This document shows, piece by piece, positions 43,828-52,835 of a stretch of 64,000 nucleotides of DNA. The notes below the pieces were generated by a model that was not told where the DNA came from, did not search any database, and worked only from the letters and a program-made list of their open reading frames with translations. Each line of letters begins with the position of its first letter. The first letter of the stretch is position 1. The stretch spans positions 1 to 64,000 of the forward strand of contig JAKJER010000022.1 in assembly GCA_022705325.1 (NCBI GenBank), given 5' to 3'. The stretch is from Planctomycetota bacterium (GTDB taxonomy: Bacteria; Planctomycetota; Phycisphaerae; SM23-33). A program made the translations under genes and the position numbers.

Positions 43828-44892
43828 ATGGTTGCCGTTCGGTTTTCCGCCGCCTTGTGCCTTCTGGCTGTTTCGCTCGCCTGGGGGCAGGCCGCCACGC
43901 CCGCTCGACCGGGCGACGCGGTGCCCGAGGACGTACTCAAGGACATCAAGGCCAAGTTCGTCCCGCCCGCGACGATCATGTCGCCCCAGGAGAAGCTCCA
44001 GATCCTCACCGACCGCATGAAGGGCGTGCTGCGCGCGGGCTCTGCCGCCGAGGACAAGCACCCCCAGGCGAAGAACCTCCACGAGGTGCGGGTCCTCATG
44101 TTGCAGGCCGCCGGGTTCCTGGCCGGGCGAGACGAGGAAGGGGCCCAGGGCTCGCTGCTCGGCGTCGCCCAGCGGATTCTGAAAGGCGACGCCCCCCCGG
44201 AAGTGAAGGTGGAGGCCGACCGCGTCCTGACGGGCGAGCGGCTCAAGACCCTCAGCGGCGAGAAGCTCCAGCAGGAGATTCGCGACCTGGCCAAGCGGTT
44301 CAAGGACACGCCGGCGGCGGGGGCGGCTGTCGCCTACGCGGCCATCCTGGCCGTCCAGCACCGCCAGACCAAACTCCGCGACGAGTTGCTCGGCGAGCTC
44401 GAAGCCAAGTACGCCGACACGAACCCCGAGATCACGGGGCTGCTGCGCCGCATGGGCAGGAAGGTCGACGTGGGCAAACCGTTCCAGGCCGAGTTGACCG
44501 GCCTGGACGGCAAGAAGCTGACGCTGCCCAAGGACCTGTTGGGCAAGGTGGTCGTGATCGACTTCTGGGCCTCCTGGTGCCCGCCGTGCGCCGTCTCGGC
44601 CCCCGAGCTCAGGCAGGTCTACCAGAAGGTCAAGGACAAGGGCGTCCAGTTTGTCGGCATCAGTCTGGACCGCGAGAAGACGGCCGTCGAGGACTTCGTC
44701 AAGCGGCTTGACCTGGCCTGGCCCCAGACGTTCAGCGGCCAGGGTTGGGAGGATCCGACCGCCTCGCGGTACGGCATCCGCTCCATCCCGAGCCTGTGGG
44801 TGGTGGGTCGCGACGGCAAGGTGACCTCCAGCGACGCCCGAGCGCATCTGGAAGAAGAGATACAGAAGGCCCTGGACGCCGAGACGAAATGA
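43828..44892 (+). CDS. Exported TlpA/ResA-type thiol-disulfide protein
   Basis: A 354-residue protein. The signal peptide is at residues 1-22. A helical region of about 190 residues of unknown role follows. Then comes a thioredoxin domain (about 215-354) with WASWCPPC, the redox pair being C251 and C254. The cis-proline segment is IRSIPSLWVV. This resembles peroxiredoxin/TlpA family proteins that reduce or isomerise disulfides in the envelope. AAGGAG lies 6 bp before the ATG. Its stop overlaps the start of the next gene (ATGA), so the lipoprotein encoded at 44889 is probably its partner. Confidence 0.88.
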   Translation: MVAVRFSAALCLLAVSLAWGQAATPARPGDAVPEDVLKDIKAKFVPPATIMSPQEKLQILTDRMKGVLRAGSAAEDKHPQAKNLHEVRVLMLQAAGFLAGRDEEGAQGSLLGVAQRILKGDAPPEVKVEADRVLTGERLKTLSGEKLQQEIRDLAKRFKDTPAAGAAVAYAAILAVQHRQTKLRDELLGELEAKYADTNPEITGLLRRMGRKVDVGKPFQAELTGLDGKKLTLPKDLLGKVVVIDFWASWCPPCAVSAPELRQVYQKVKDKGVQFVGISLDREKTAVEDFVKRLDLAWPQTFSGQGWEDPTASRYGIRSIPSLWVVGRDGKVTSSDARAHLEEEIQKALDAETK

Positions 44893-45317
44893 ACCCGCTC
44901 CACAGACCGATGCGGAACTGGGCCCTCGCGACGATGCTGGCGGCCCTGGCCTCCGGCGGCTGCGGGCGCTCGCAGCAACCGGTCGTTCCCGCGGTGGATT
45001 TGAAAGAGGCGGAGATCGCCCGCCTCAAGGCCCGCATCGAACTCCTCCAGAACGAGTTGGACTCTCTCAACGGGCAGCTTAAGGAAACCCACGGGCGCGA
45101 TGAGAAGTTGGTCAACGCCATCCGCCAGCTTCAGACGCGGAACCGCCAACTGGAGGAGCAGGTGCGGGTGCTGGCGACCGCTCCGGCGGAGCGAGACACG
45201 TACAAGGCCCGGGCCGAGACGCTCAGCGCGTACGTGCTTCGCCTGGAGGGGGAGGTCAAGCGGCTGGGAGGGACGCTGCCGCTGCGCGGCGGAAAGCCGA
45301 CGGCACCGACGAAGTGA
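44889..45317 (+). CDS. Coiled-coil lipoprotein
   Basis: A 142-residue protein with a lipobox LASGGC, so lipid-anchored. Residues 38-125 form a long heptad pattern (IARLKARIELLQNELDSLNG, IRQLQTRNRQLEEQVRVL), a coiled coil. Start ATG overlaps the preceding TGA; a second in-frame ATG at 44910 would also keep the lipobox. Coupling to the thioredoxin-like gene suggests a joint envelope role. Confidence 0.75.
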   Translation: MNPLHRPMRNWALATMLAALASGGCGRSQQPVVPAVDLKEAEIARLKARIELLQNELDSLNGQLKETHGRDEKLVNAIRQLQTRNRQLEEQVRVLATAPAERDTYKARAETLSAYVLRLEGEVKRLGGTLPLRGGKPTAPTK

Positions 45318-45353
45318 TCCAACGATCGCGGGCCGGTCGGAGAGGGGCTTGGC

Positions 45354-45905
45354 TTACAGCAGCAGCCACGCCAGCAGAACTGACGCCCACGCCCCGGCCG
45401 CCACCAGCAGCCATTGCAGGACCAGCAGGCGTTCGCGACGGGTGGCGAGCCACCGCCGCGGCGAGGCCGGCACGCCGGCGGTGAGCGCGGCGTCGGCGGC
45501 GGGCAGGGAAGGATCGTCGTGGGGCAGGGCGCTGTCCGGCGGGACGAGCACGCCCGCGGGCAGGTCTTCGTGCGGGCGGTGGGGCGGCTGCATGAGGTCC
45601 AGCACATCTTTGGGCCAGGCGAAGTCCGCCCCTCGCCGAACGCGGTCGCTGCGGTACTGGCCCATAGGCAGGGCGGGCTGCTCGGGCGGCGCGGACGAGG
45701 CTTCCGGCGGCGTGGGCGCGACGGCGGGCGCGGGCTGCGGAGGCGGCGGATCCTGCGGCAGGGGCGACTTGCCTGACGCGGGGGCGGGCGAGGCGGCGAA
45801 ATGGCCTTGGCCGTCCAGCGCTTCGATCTCGCCGGCGGCGAACGCCTCGAGGACGGATTCATCGCCCGCTTCGGCGGGCCCCGCTTTGTGGGGATCCTCG
45901 TTCAT
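45354..45905 (-). CDS. Tail-anchored Pro-rich protein
   Basis: A 183-residue protein. The first 40 residues are acidic, the middle is Pro/Ala-rich and probably disordered, and the last 25 residues form one membrane helix (LLVLQWLLVAAGAWASVLLAWLLL) after a basic stretch. No N-terminal signal is present. The start at 45905 is supported by TAGAAT 8 bp before it with TTGCGG 18 bp further up, a leaderless arrangement. No family recognised. Confidence 0.6.
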   Translation of the reverse strand: MNEDPHKAGPAEAGDESVLEAFAAGEIEALDGQGHFAASPAPASGKSPLPQDPPPPQPAPAVAPTPPEASSAPPEQPALPMGQYRSDRVRRGADFAWPKDVLDLMQPPHRPHEDLPAGVLVPPDSALPHDDPSLPAADAALTAGVPASPRRWLATRRERLLVLQWLLVAAGAWASVLLAWLLL

Positions 45906-45913
45906 GGGCGTAG

Positions 45914-45943
45914 ATTCTACCCCAGGCCACCCCGGCTCCGCAA
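45914..45943 (-). promoter_or_regulatory. Leaderless promoter of the tail-anchored protein gene
   Basis: Minus strand: TTGCGG, 18-bp spacer, TAGAAT (45914-45919), then 8 bases to the ATG at 45905. No Shine-Dalgarno is seen. Confidence 0.5.
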
Positions 45944-45992
45944 GCGGGCTCTGGTGGGCGGTCCACGCGAAACCTTCGGGCGGCCTTGAGCG

Positions 45993-46022
45993 TTGATTCC
46001 GTGCCGTGGCAGGCGGTAGACT
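45993..46022 (+). promoter_or_regulatory. Leaderless promoter of the P-loop/deoxyribosyltransferase-like gene
   Basis: TTGATT (45993-45998), 18-bp spacer, TAGACT (46017-46022), then 7 bases to the ATG at 46030. No ribosome-binding sequence can fit. Confidence 0.65.
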
Positions 46023-46029
46023 GCGCCCC

Positions 46030-47154
46030 ATGCGTATCGTCGTGACCGGACAAGTCGGACTGGACAAGCAGGCGTTCCTGGAACGCGTGGCGCGAATCGT
46101 GCGTGACCAGCACCGCGACCTGACGCTCTGCCACGTCGGCCAGCGTATGTACGCCGAGGCCCCGGACGTGGCGCCCGGGCGAATCCTGGACCTGCCCCTC
46201 TCGCGCCTGACCAGTCTGCGACGAAGCGTCTTCAAGGACGTGCTCGCCTTGTGCGAGCGGTCGGCCAACGTCATCATCAACACCCACGCCACGTTCCGCT
46301 GGCGCCACGGCCTGTTCTACGCCTTCGACTACGACCTGATGAAGGCCCTCAACGCCGACCTCTACGTCGTGCTGGTGGACAACATCGACCGCGTCCACTA
46401 CCGCCTCCGCCGCGACGGCCACGCCGACCACACCCTCAAGGACCTCATGGTCTGGCGCGAAGAGGAGGTGCTGGCGACCGAGTTGCTGGCCCAGATCGTC
46501 CGCGGGCACGGCTGCTTCTACATCGCCAGCCGCGGCGAGCAGGACGAACGGTCCGACTGCCCGGCCATGCTGGCCAACCTGCTGCTCCGGCCGAACCTGC
46601 GCAAGGCCTACCTGAGCTTCCCCATGTCGCACGTCAGCAGCGATTCCTCGGGCGCCCTGCTGGGCGAGATCGAGACCTTCCGCCGGGAGATGAAGCGCCA
46701 CTTCACCTGCTTCGACCCGGGCGACGTGGAAGAGAAGTTCCTGTGCGCGATGGCCCTGGAGGCCGCCCGCGACGCCCACCGCACCATCGAGGTCGGCCCG
46801 CCCGGCGAGCGGGCCGTATTGGAGACGCACCAGGTGCTGGACATCATCTCCGACATCGACGGGCAGATCTACGCCCGCGACTTCAAGCTCATCGATCAGA
46901 GCGACATGATCGTCTCGCTGGTGCCCGCGCAGGCCGACGGCAGGCCCGCGCTGTCCAGCGGGGTAGAGCGGGAGTTGCAGCACGCTCACGAGGCCACCAA
47001 GGACGTGTTCGTGATCTGGCGGCCGGGGGCGGCGCCCTCGCCGTTCGTCACTGAGACCGCCACTCGCGTCTTCCGCTCGGTGAGCGAGGCGGTGCAGTTC
47101 TTCCTGGACAACGGATTCATCCCGCCGCCCGCGGCGGGAGGGCTGTTCCAATAA
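46030..47154 (+). CDS. Fusion of a P-loop kinase-like domain and a deoxyribosyltransferase-like domain
   Basis: A 374-residue cytoplasmic protein. The N-terminus MRIVVTGQVGLDK looks like an altered P-loop (GxxGxDK rather than GxxGxGKS), followed by an adenylate-kinase-like helical domain to about residue 195. The second half (about 196-374) begins AYLSFPMSHV and contains IDGQIYARDFKLIDQSDMIVSLVP and SGVERELQHAHE. This is the strand-helix pattern of nucleoside 2-deoxyribosyltransferases and related SLOG-like folds (catalytic Glu in VERE). A nucleotide-handling or signalling role is likely. It is followed 13 bp later by the SGNH gene, but no functional link is evident. Confidence 0.7.
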   Translation: MRIVVTGQVGLDKQAFLERVARIVRDQHRDLTLCHVGQRMYAEAPDVAPGRILDLPLSRLTSLRRSVFKDVLALCERSANVIINTHATFRWRHGLFYAFDYDLMKALNADLYVVLVDNIDRVHYRLRRDGHADHTLKDLMVWREEEVLATELLAQIVRGHGCFYIASRGEQDERSDCPAMLANLLLRPNLRKAYLSFPMSHVSSDSSGALLGEIETFRREMKRHFTCFDPGDVEEKFLCAMALEAARDAHRTIEVGPPGERAVLETHQVLDIISDIDGQIYARDFKLIDQSDMIVSLVPAQADGRPALSSGVERELQHAHEATKDVFVIWRPGAAPSPFVTETATRVFRSVSEAVQFFLDNGFIPPPAAGGLFQ

Positions 47155-47167
47155 GAAAGGCCATGCG

Positions 47168-49063
47168 ATGGAGACACGTAACGTGAGGTGCGGCATTCTG
47201 GCCGCGATCGTCGCCGCCCTGACGCTCGTTGCGGCGGCAGGGGCGGCTGAGCCCGCCGGCTTCTTCCAGGTCCGCGACGGCATCCCCAACAGCCAGTACT
47301 TCTTCAACGCCAACATCGTCGGCAACCAATACCTGTTCTTCCTCGGCGACTCGGTGCTGGCCGGCACGGGCCTCAAGGACGCCAACCTGCGGTACTCGGC
47401 CCAGATGGTCAAGGCCTTCAAGAAGCACTTCCCGGAGTCGGGCATCATCGAGACGCGTCACATGCAGCCGGGCGGGAGTTGGTATGCGCTCTTCCGCTGC
47501 GCCCGCGGGCAGGCGGTATATGGCGAGGTGATCTGCAGCGGGCATCTGGCGATCGTGGACATGGCCGGCGGCGACCGGGGGACGGACCTGGAGCAGGTCA
47601 AGCTCGCCCTGGAAGGCCTGGTCCGCCAGATCACGCTCTACCGCGCCACGCACAGCACGATCCTGGTCTACACGCTCACCGACGAGATGTTCCGGGACTT
47701 CCGCGCGGGCAAGACCCCGCCGTACATCCAGATCTGCGAGCAGATCGCCGACCACTACAAGCTCCCCAGCCTGAACCTGGCCAAGTACGCCGCCGACAAG
47801 ATCCTCGCCGGCGAGATCGACTTCGACAAGTTCTCGGCAGACGGGATCAACCCCACCGACGCGGGGGCGAAGATCTACGCCGAGGCGGTCGCGAAGTTCG
47901 TGGATGCCCTGATGGCCGCCAACCCCGTCCCGGACAAGCCCGCCAGGCGCGTCCTGCCCAAGCCGCTCTTCGAGCAGACCGACGACCGCGGGCGCATCGT
48001 CGCCTACGAGGATCCGGCCGTGCGGACCAGCGGCCAGTGGAGGAACGGCCAGGAGAGCCCCATCCGCCCGTTCCGCCACCTGCTGGTCAGCGACGAGAAG
48101 GGTGCGTCCCTGAGGCTGCGGTTCAAGGGTTCGGAGATCGGCCTGGTGGACCTGGTGGACAAGGACTCGGCCGCGCTGGAGTACAGCGTGGACGGCCAGG
48201 GCTGGAAGAAGTTGCCCGCCCCCGCGAACCAGGCCGGCCCGATGCTTCGCCCGGTCTCGCTGGGTCGCGGGCTGGGCCGCGAGGGCGAGCACGAGGTGGC
48301 GGTCCGGGTGGCTTCGGCGGGGACGGTGCGGATCGGCGGGTTCCTGCTCAACGGCACGATTGCGGACGCCAACGCGGGGCTCAACACGCTCCAGCGGATC
48401 GACGCCACCTACGCGGGCATGGACCCGATCACGTACAAGCCGCCGGCTGGTCGGTTCGCGAACATTCCCAAGACGGCGGCCAGGCTCCGCGAGGGCGGGG
48501 AGCTTCGCATGGTGCTGCTGGGCGACAGCATCATGGGCAACACGTCGGCCTCGCAGTTCGACCTGCTGATGATGCGGCGGTATCCCAAGTGCAAGGTCAT
48601 CAAGATTTCGGCGCTTCGCAGTTCGACCGGGTGCAACTGGTATCAGCACGAGAATCGCGTCGAGTCGTACGTGCTGAAGCACAAGCCGGACCTGCTGGTG
48701 ATCGGCGGAATCTCCAACGGGCAGGACCCCGAGCCGGTCCGCTCGGTGGTGCGCCAGGTGCGCGCCCGCATGCCGGAGGTCGAGGTGCTCCTGCTGACGC
48801 CGGTGTTCGGGGCGATGCGAGACGCGCACATCCGCACCTTCACCCGCGAGATCGACACGACCAAGCCCAACTTCCGCTGGGGCATGCAGAAGGTGGCCGC
48901 CGAGGAAAAGTGTGCGTTCTTCGACATGACCGGGCCCTGGTGGGAGTACATCCAGAACAGCGGCAAGACCTACGGCTGGTTCATGGGCGACGCGGTGCAC
49001 GCCAACGCCCGCGGGTGCCAGATCATCGGCCGGCTGCTGGACATCTGGTTCAGCGAGAGTTGA
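47168..49063 (+). CDS. Exported double-SGNH hydrolase (esterase)
   Basis: A 631-residue protein with a signal peptide (1-27). Two SGNH/GDSL units sit in one chain. The first has FFLGDSVLAGTG (Ser62) and a degenerate DGINPTDAG near 218-226 in which the usual His is replaced. The second has VLLGDSIMGNTS (Ser454) and GDAVHANARG with the expected His near the C-terminus. Between them is a beta-rich region (about 265-400). The second unit is the better candidate for activity. SGNH enzymes of this kind remove acetyl groups from polysaccharides, which fits the rest of the window. AAAGG lies 8 bp before the ATG. Confidence 0.8.
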   Translation: METRNVRCGILAAIVAALTLVAAAGAAEPAGFFQVRDGIPNSQYFFNANIVGNQYLFFLGDSVLAGTGLKDANLRYSAQMVKAFKKHFPESGIIETRHMQPGGSWYALFRCARGQAVYGEVICSGHLAIVDMAGGDRGTDLEQVKLALEGLVRQITLYRATHSTILVYTLTDEMFRDFRAGKTPPYIQICEQIADHYKLPSLNLAKYAADKILAGEIDFDKFSADGINPTDAGAKIYAEAVAKFVDALMAANPVPDKPARRVLPKPLFEQTDDRGRIVAYEDPAVRTSGQWRNGQESPIRPFRHLLVSDEKGASLRLRFKGSEIGLVDLVDKDSAALEYSVDGQGWKKLPAPANQAGPMLRPVSLGRGLGREGEHEVAVRVASAGTVRIGGFLLNGTIADANAGLNTLQRIDATYAGMDPITYKPPAGRFANIPKTAARLREGGELRMVLLGDSIMGNTSASQFDLLMMRRYPKCKVIKISALRSSTGCNWYQHENRVESYVLKHKPDLLVIGGISNGQDPEPVRSVVRQVRARMPEVEVLLLTPVFGAMRDAHIRTFTREIDTTKPNFRWGMQKVAAEEKCAFFDMTGPWWEYIQNSGKTYGWFMGDAVHANARGCQIIGRLLDIWFSES

Positions 49064-49073
49064 AGGCCCGGAA

Positions 49074-52000
49074 CTACTTCGCCTTGGTTCTCTCGAGAAT
49101 CTTCGCCTTCAGCTCCGTCGCCTCGGCGTCGTCGGGCTTGATCCGCAAGGCGTTGCTGACGGCCTGGTAGGCCTGGGTCAGGCGAACGCGATGGGCGGGC
49201 GAGAGGTTCTTCTCGGGCGTGTTCTGAAGTGTGTCGCGGGCGAACTTCATGTAGTACTGATACAGGTCTTCCTTGCGCTGGTCGGCGGCGGAAGGGGCCG
49301 GTGGGGGAGACTTGGGTGGCTCGCTCTTCGGCGGTTCGGTTTTGGGCGGTTCGGTCTTGGGCGGGGTGCTTTGGGGCGGTTCGGTCTTGGGGGGCGTGCT
49401 TTTGGGTGGGTCGCTCTTGGGCGGCGAGGAGGGCTGCTTGCCCCACTGGAGGATTTGTTCTCGCAGGGCCAGGGCTTTGCTGTCGTTGGGGTTGATGCGC
49501 AGGGCGTACACGACGGCCTGGTAGGCCTGGCCTAGTCGGACCCGCTGAGCGGCGTTGAGGTCTTTCGCGGGCAGGTCTTTGAGGATGGCCTTGGCGGCGG
49601 TCATGTACTTCTCGAAGGCCTGCTCTCGCTGGATATCGGCAGGCGACTTGGCCGGCTGGGCGGGCTTGGGCTCGACCTTCGGGTCGGACTTCGGTTTGAC
49701 CTTGGGCTCGCTCTTAGGCTCGCTCTTGGGCTCACTCTTGGGTTCGCTCTTGGGTTCGCTCTTGGGCTCGCGCTTAGGTTCCTTGGGCGGCTCGGCTTTC
49801 GGTTCGGTTCCGGGTCTGGGCGAGACGGGCGGCTTCGGCGCCGGCGCGGGTTCCTTGTTCCAGTCCAGGATCCGCTGCCGCAGGGCCAGCGCCTCGGCGT
49901 CGGTGGGCTTGGCCTGCAGGGCCAGCAGGACGGCCCGGTAGGCGTTGGCCAGTTGCGTCTTCTGGACGGGCGAGAGGTTCTTCTCCGGCAGGGTCTTGAG
50001 AATGTCCCTGGCCGCGTTCATGTACTTCTCGAAGGCTTGCTCGCGCTGGATCTCCGCGGGCGACTTGGGCGGCTGGGCCGGCGCGGGTTCGACCTTCGGC
50101 GGGGTCTTCGGTTCCGGCTTGGGCGGCTCGGTCTTGGGCTCGGTCTTCGGAGCCGGTCTTGGCGGCTGCGAGGGGCGGCTGTAGGCCTCGACGATCTTGG
50201 CCTTGAGTTCCTCGGCGGCCTGGTTGCGCGGCTTGTAGATCAGGGCGCGGTTGACCATTCGCAGCGCCTGGCGGAAATTGTCGTCGCGTTCGACTCCACC
50301 TCGCAGGGCGGCCTGGTAGTACTTCTCAGCCTCCCTCATGGTCTGGTCGAACTTCTCGTCGAGCGGGTCGGGCTTCTTCGGCTGGGCAGGCTGGGTCGCC
50401 GGCTGGGGCGTGGGGGGTTGCGGGCGAGGCGGGGTCTTGGGCTGGGTTTGCGGCACGGTCCCGGGCGGCTGGACGGGCTTGTTGATCCGGTCGACGATGG
50501 CCTTCTTCAGGGCCAGGGCCTGGGAGTCATCGGGCTTGAGGGTCAGTGCCCGCTCGACCTGCTTGAGGGCATCCTGGAGGTCTTCGCGGTTGGATCGGGA
50601 GAGCAGACCGTCGTTGGGCACCTTGCGGACGGACGTGCGGGCCCGCTCGAGCAGACGCTGGAAGTCCGCGTCCAGCTCGGTCGGCTCTTGCTTCTTGGTC
50701 GGGGTGGGCGGAGAGGGCGGTCCGGGCGGCAGGGCGGGCCTGGTCGGCGGGGAGACGATCGGCGGGGGGCGAACGGGCCGCTCCGGTCCGGCGGGCGGCG
50801 TGACGGGCTGTTGCTTGCCCCAATTCGCGATCCGGTCGCGCAAGGCGAGGGCTTCCGCGTCCTCGGGCTTGATCCGCAAGGCGTAAGCGACAGCCCGGTC
50901 GGCGTTGGTCAGATAGACCCGCTGCTGGGGCGTGAGGTCCTTGGGGGGCAGGTTGTTGAGGATCTTCGTGGCGAAGTCGACGTACTGGCGGACAGTCCGG
51001 TCGGCGGGACTGGGCTGGGCCGGCGGCGCGGTGGGGGGTTGCTTGGTCGGCGGCTGCTTGGTCGGCGGCTGCTTGGTCGGCGGTTGCTTGGTCGGCGGTT
51101 GTTTCGTCGGCGGTTCGGGCGGCGGGACGACGGGAGGTCTTGGATAGGCTCTGGGCGAGTCGACCCGCCCGATGTAGACCTGGATCCGGGCCTTCATGCT
51201 CAGGGCGTCGCGGTCGGCTGGGTCGAGGTTCAGTGCTCCCTCGACCAGTCCCAGCGCCTGTACGAGGCGGGGGCGATGCTGGCGGGTCAGGCGGTGCTCA
51301 TCCAGCGGCTGGAGCATCTCGCGGGCCTGGTCGAGCAGGGCGGCCACCGTCTCCTGGTCGCTGCGGCGGATGCGCTGTTGGATTTCCCGCCGCCGCCCCA
51401 TCGCGTGGGGGTGCCCGGGCATGATCCGCAGGGCGTCCTCGACGATCGCCAGGGCCCGCACCAACTGGGCCCGCTGGGAGGAGTCAAGGTGGTGGCGCGG
51501 CGTCAGGGCCAGGATCGACTCCACCTGACCCATGAGGTAGCTGAAGGCCCGCTCGCGGTGTCGCGCCTGTTCGTGTGCGATCACCCACTCGCGCCACTGG
51601 TCCTCGGCCCGTCGCAGCTCGACGACGATCTCCTGCCGCCTTTCGATGGTCAGTGCCCGCTGGTAGGCGGCCACCGCCTGCTCGTATTCCTGCTGCTGGG
51701 CCAGGCGCCTGGCCTGGTCGATCACCTCCTGCTGGCGGCGCTGGTCGAGATAGGCCTGCTTCTCGTCGCCCGTCATCTGGAGCAGGCGGGCCAGCTCGTC
51801 CAGGGCGCCCTGGAGGCCCATGGGGTCGTCCGCGGAGACCTCGCCCGTCTGCACGATCTCGCCGCTGGCGGCGTCGACCAGGCGGGCGGCGGCTGTCAGG
51901 TTGCCCAGGCGGACGACCGTTCCCAGCACCAGGTACCGCACGCTTCGGATCTTGCCTCCCGACAGCTTGCCCGGGTCGTCCACCACGCCGGCCATCGAGA

Positions 52001-52829
52001 GCTGATGCTCATTGAGCAGGGCCAGCAACTGCGTCCGCTCGACCAGTTGGAATCGCTCGGGGGTGAACTTCTGGAGGAGCAGCTCCGCGACAGCCTGCCC
52101 GGCGTCGGGGATCTGGACGTCGCCCTTGACGGCGAAGTCCAGGACGGCGATGCGGGGGCGGTTGACCTTTTCCTGGGCCTGCTGGAGCAGGAGGCTGACG
52201 TCCCGGTCGTCCTGTTCCTTCAGGGCGTTCTGGAGCAGGAGGATTGCCGTGGTCCAGTCCTTTCGCCCGAAGGCGTCGACTCCGGCGTCGCGGTAGCGGA
52301 TGAAGCGGGCCTCGCGCTGGCGTGCATCGGCCTGCTCGTCTCTCTGGGCCTGCTCGGCGGCTTGCTGCTGGGCGGCCTGCTGGCGGGCGGCGAGTTCGGC
52401 CTCGGCCTGGGCGAGCTGGTCGGCCAGGTCCAGGGCGACGTTCGTGTCGGCATAGCTGAGGATGGCCTGCTGCCCGAGTTGTCGGGCGGCCTGATAGTCG
52501 CCCGCGGCGTTGAGGGCGCTGATCTGGGTCAGGGCGGCCACGGCCTGGGCTTCCTGTTCGCCGCCGGCCGGGGCGGTGGTCGGGGCGGTAGTGACCGGTT
52601 CGGTCTGGGGCGCCGGCGCGGTGGCGGGTGCCGGTGCAGTCGTCGTCGGCTGGGCCGGCTGATCGGGAGCGGTGCTCGGCTCCGCGGGTGACGGCTGGGT
52701 CTGCGCCGCCGCGGGTGGGGACTCCTGTCGCTCGCACGCGGGCAGAAGCACCCCGATGGCCGCGAACGTCAACACGAGCAGTCGGACTCGGAACGTTCCC
52801 CGCGTCGCAGACAGAGCGTTCATGTTCAT
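49074..52829 (-). CDS. Giant lipoprotein with FlgO/CsgG-like domain and eight helical modules on Pro-rich linkers
   Basis: A 1251-residue lipoprotein (lipobox LLPAC, C32). Residues 33-95 are a Pro/Thr/Ala linker, then coiled coil. About 222-330 (RIAVLDFAVKGD, LVERTQLLALLNEHQL) resembles FlgO/CsgG-type domains. Next come eight copies of a roughly 58-residue two-helix module ending ALRIKPxDAEALALRxRI. The first two copies are adjacent, the others are separated by linkers: PPTKQ x6, a Pro/Arg run, a Thr/Pro/Gln run, KTEPK runs, EPKS x6 and PPKTE/S repeats. The C-terminal copy ends the protein. An outer-membrane-anchored spacer or peptidoglycan/complex organiser is plausible. The start looks leaderless. 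Confidence 0.85.
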   Translation of the reverse strand: MNMNALSATRGTFRVRLLVLTFAAIGVLLPACERQESPPAAAQTQPSPAEPSTAPDQPAQPTTTAPAPATAPAPQTEPVTTAPTTAPAGGEQEAQAVAALTQISALNAAGDYQAARQLGQQAILSYADTNVALDLADQLAQAEAELAARQQAAQQQAAEQAQRDEQADARQREARFIRYRDAGVDAFGRKDWTTAILLLQNALKEQDDRDVSLLLQQAQEKVNRPRIAVLDFAVKGDVQIPDAGQAVAELLLQKFTPERFQLVERTQLLALLNEHQLSMAGVVDDPGKLSGGKIRSVRYLVLGTVVRLGNLTAAARLVDAASGEIVQTGEVSADDPMGLQGALDELARLLQMTGDEKQAYLDQRRQQEVIDQARRLAQQQEYEQAVAAYQRALTIERRQEIVVELRRAEDQWREWVIAHEQARHRERAFSYLMGQVESILALTPRHHLDSSQRAQLVRALAIVEDALRIMPGHPHAMGRRREIQQRIRRSDQETVAALLDQAREMLQPLDEHRLTRQHRPRLVQALGLVEGALNLDPADRDALSMKARIQVYIGRVDSPRAYPRPPVVPPPEPPTKQPPTKQPPTKQPPTKQPPTKQPPTAPPAQPSPADRTVRQYVDFATKILNNLPPKDLTPQQRVYLTNADRAVAYALRIKPEDAEALALRDRIANWGKQQPVTPPAGPERPVRPPPIVSPPTRPALPPGPPSPPTPTKKQEPTELDADFQRLLERARTSVRKVPNDGLLSRSNREDLQDALKQVERALTLKPDDSQALALKKAIVDRINKPVQPPGTVPQTQPKTPPRPQPPTPQPATQPAQPKKPDPLDEKFDQTMREAEKYYQAALRGGVERDDNFRQALRMVNRALIYKPRNQAAEELKAKIVEAYSRPSQPPRPAPKTEPKTEPPKPEPKTPPKVEPAPAQPPKSPAEIQREQAFEKYMNAARDILKTLPEKNLSPVQKTQLANAYRAVLLALQAKPTDAEALALRQRILDWNKEPAPAPKPPVSPRPGTEPKAEPPKEPKREPKSEPKSEPKSEPKSEPKSEPKVKPKSDPKVEPKPAQPAKSPADIQREQAFEKYMTAAKAILKDLPAKDLNAAQRVRLGQAYQAVVYALRINPNDSKALALREQILQWGKQPSSPPKSDPPKSTPPKTEPPQSTPPKTEPPKTEPPKSEPPKSPPPAPSAADQRKEDLYQYYMKFARDTLQNTPEKNLSPAHRVRLTQAYQAVSNALRIKPDDAEATELKAKILERTKAK
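49308..49430 (-). repeat. Coding tandem repeat: Pro-Lys-Thr/Ser-Glu linker
   Basis: Repeated units of GGCGGTTCGGTCTTG type encode alternating PPKTE and PPKSE/STPPK units in the last linker of the giant lipoprotein. Confidence 0.7.
49697..49785 (-). repeat. Coding tandem repeat, 12-bp units: Glu-Pro-Lys-Ser linker
   Basis: Six to seven 12-base units (GGCTCGCTCTTG type) encode EPKS repeats in the penultimate linker of the giant lipoprotein. Third-base differences between units show the array is not brand new. Confidence 0.75.
51035..51114 (-). repeat. Coding tandem repeat, 15-bp units: Pro-Pro-Thr-Lys-Gln linker
   Basis: Five to six 15-base units (GTCGGCGGCTGCTTG type) encode PPTKQ repeats. 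The units are almost identical, so this array is young and probably variable in copy number. Confidence 0.8.
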
Positions 52830-52835
52830 GCTGGT

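Noticed and set aside
51035..51114. Possible CRISPR-like array
   Set aside because: Units are 15 bp, contiguous without spacers and encode a PPTKQ linker inside a gene.
49953..52691. A 912-codon open frame on the plus strand opposite the giant lipoprotein
   Set aside because: Leu/Gly/Arg-rich with no domain, signal or start evidence; it is the antisense image of a GC-rich repeat gene.
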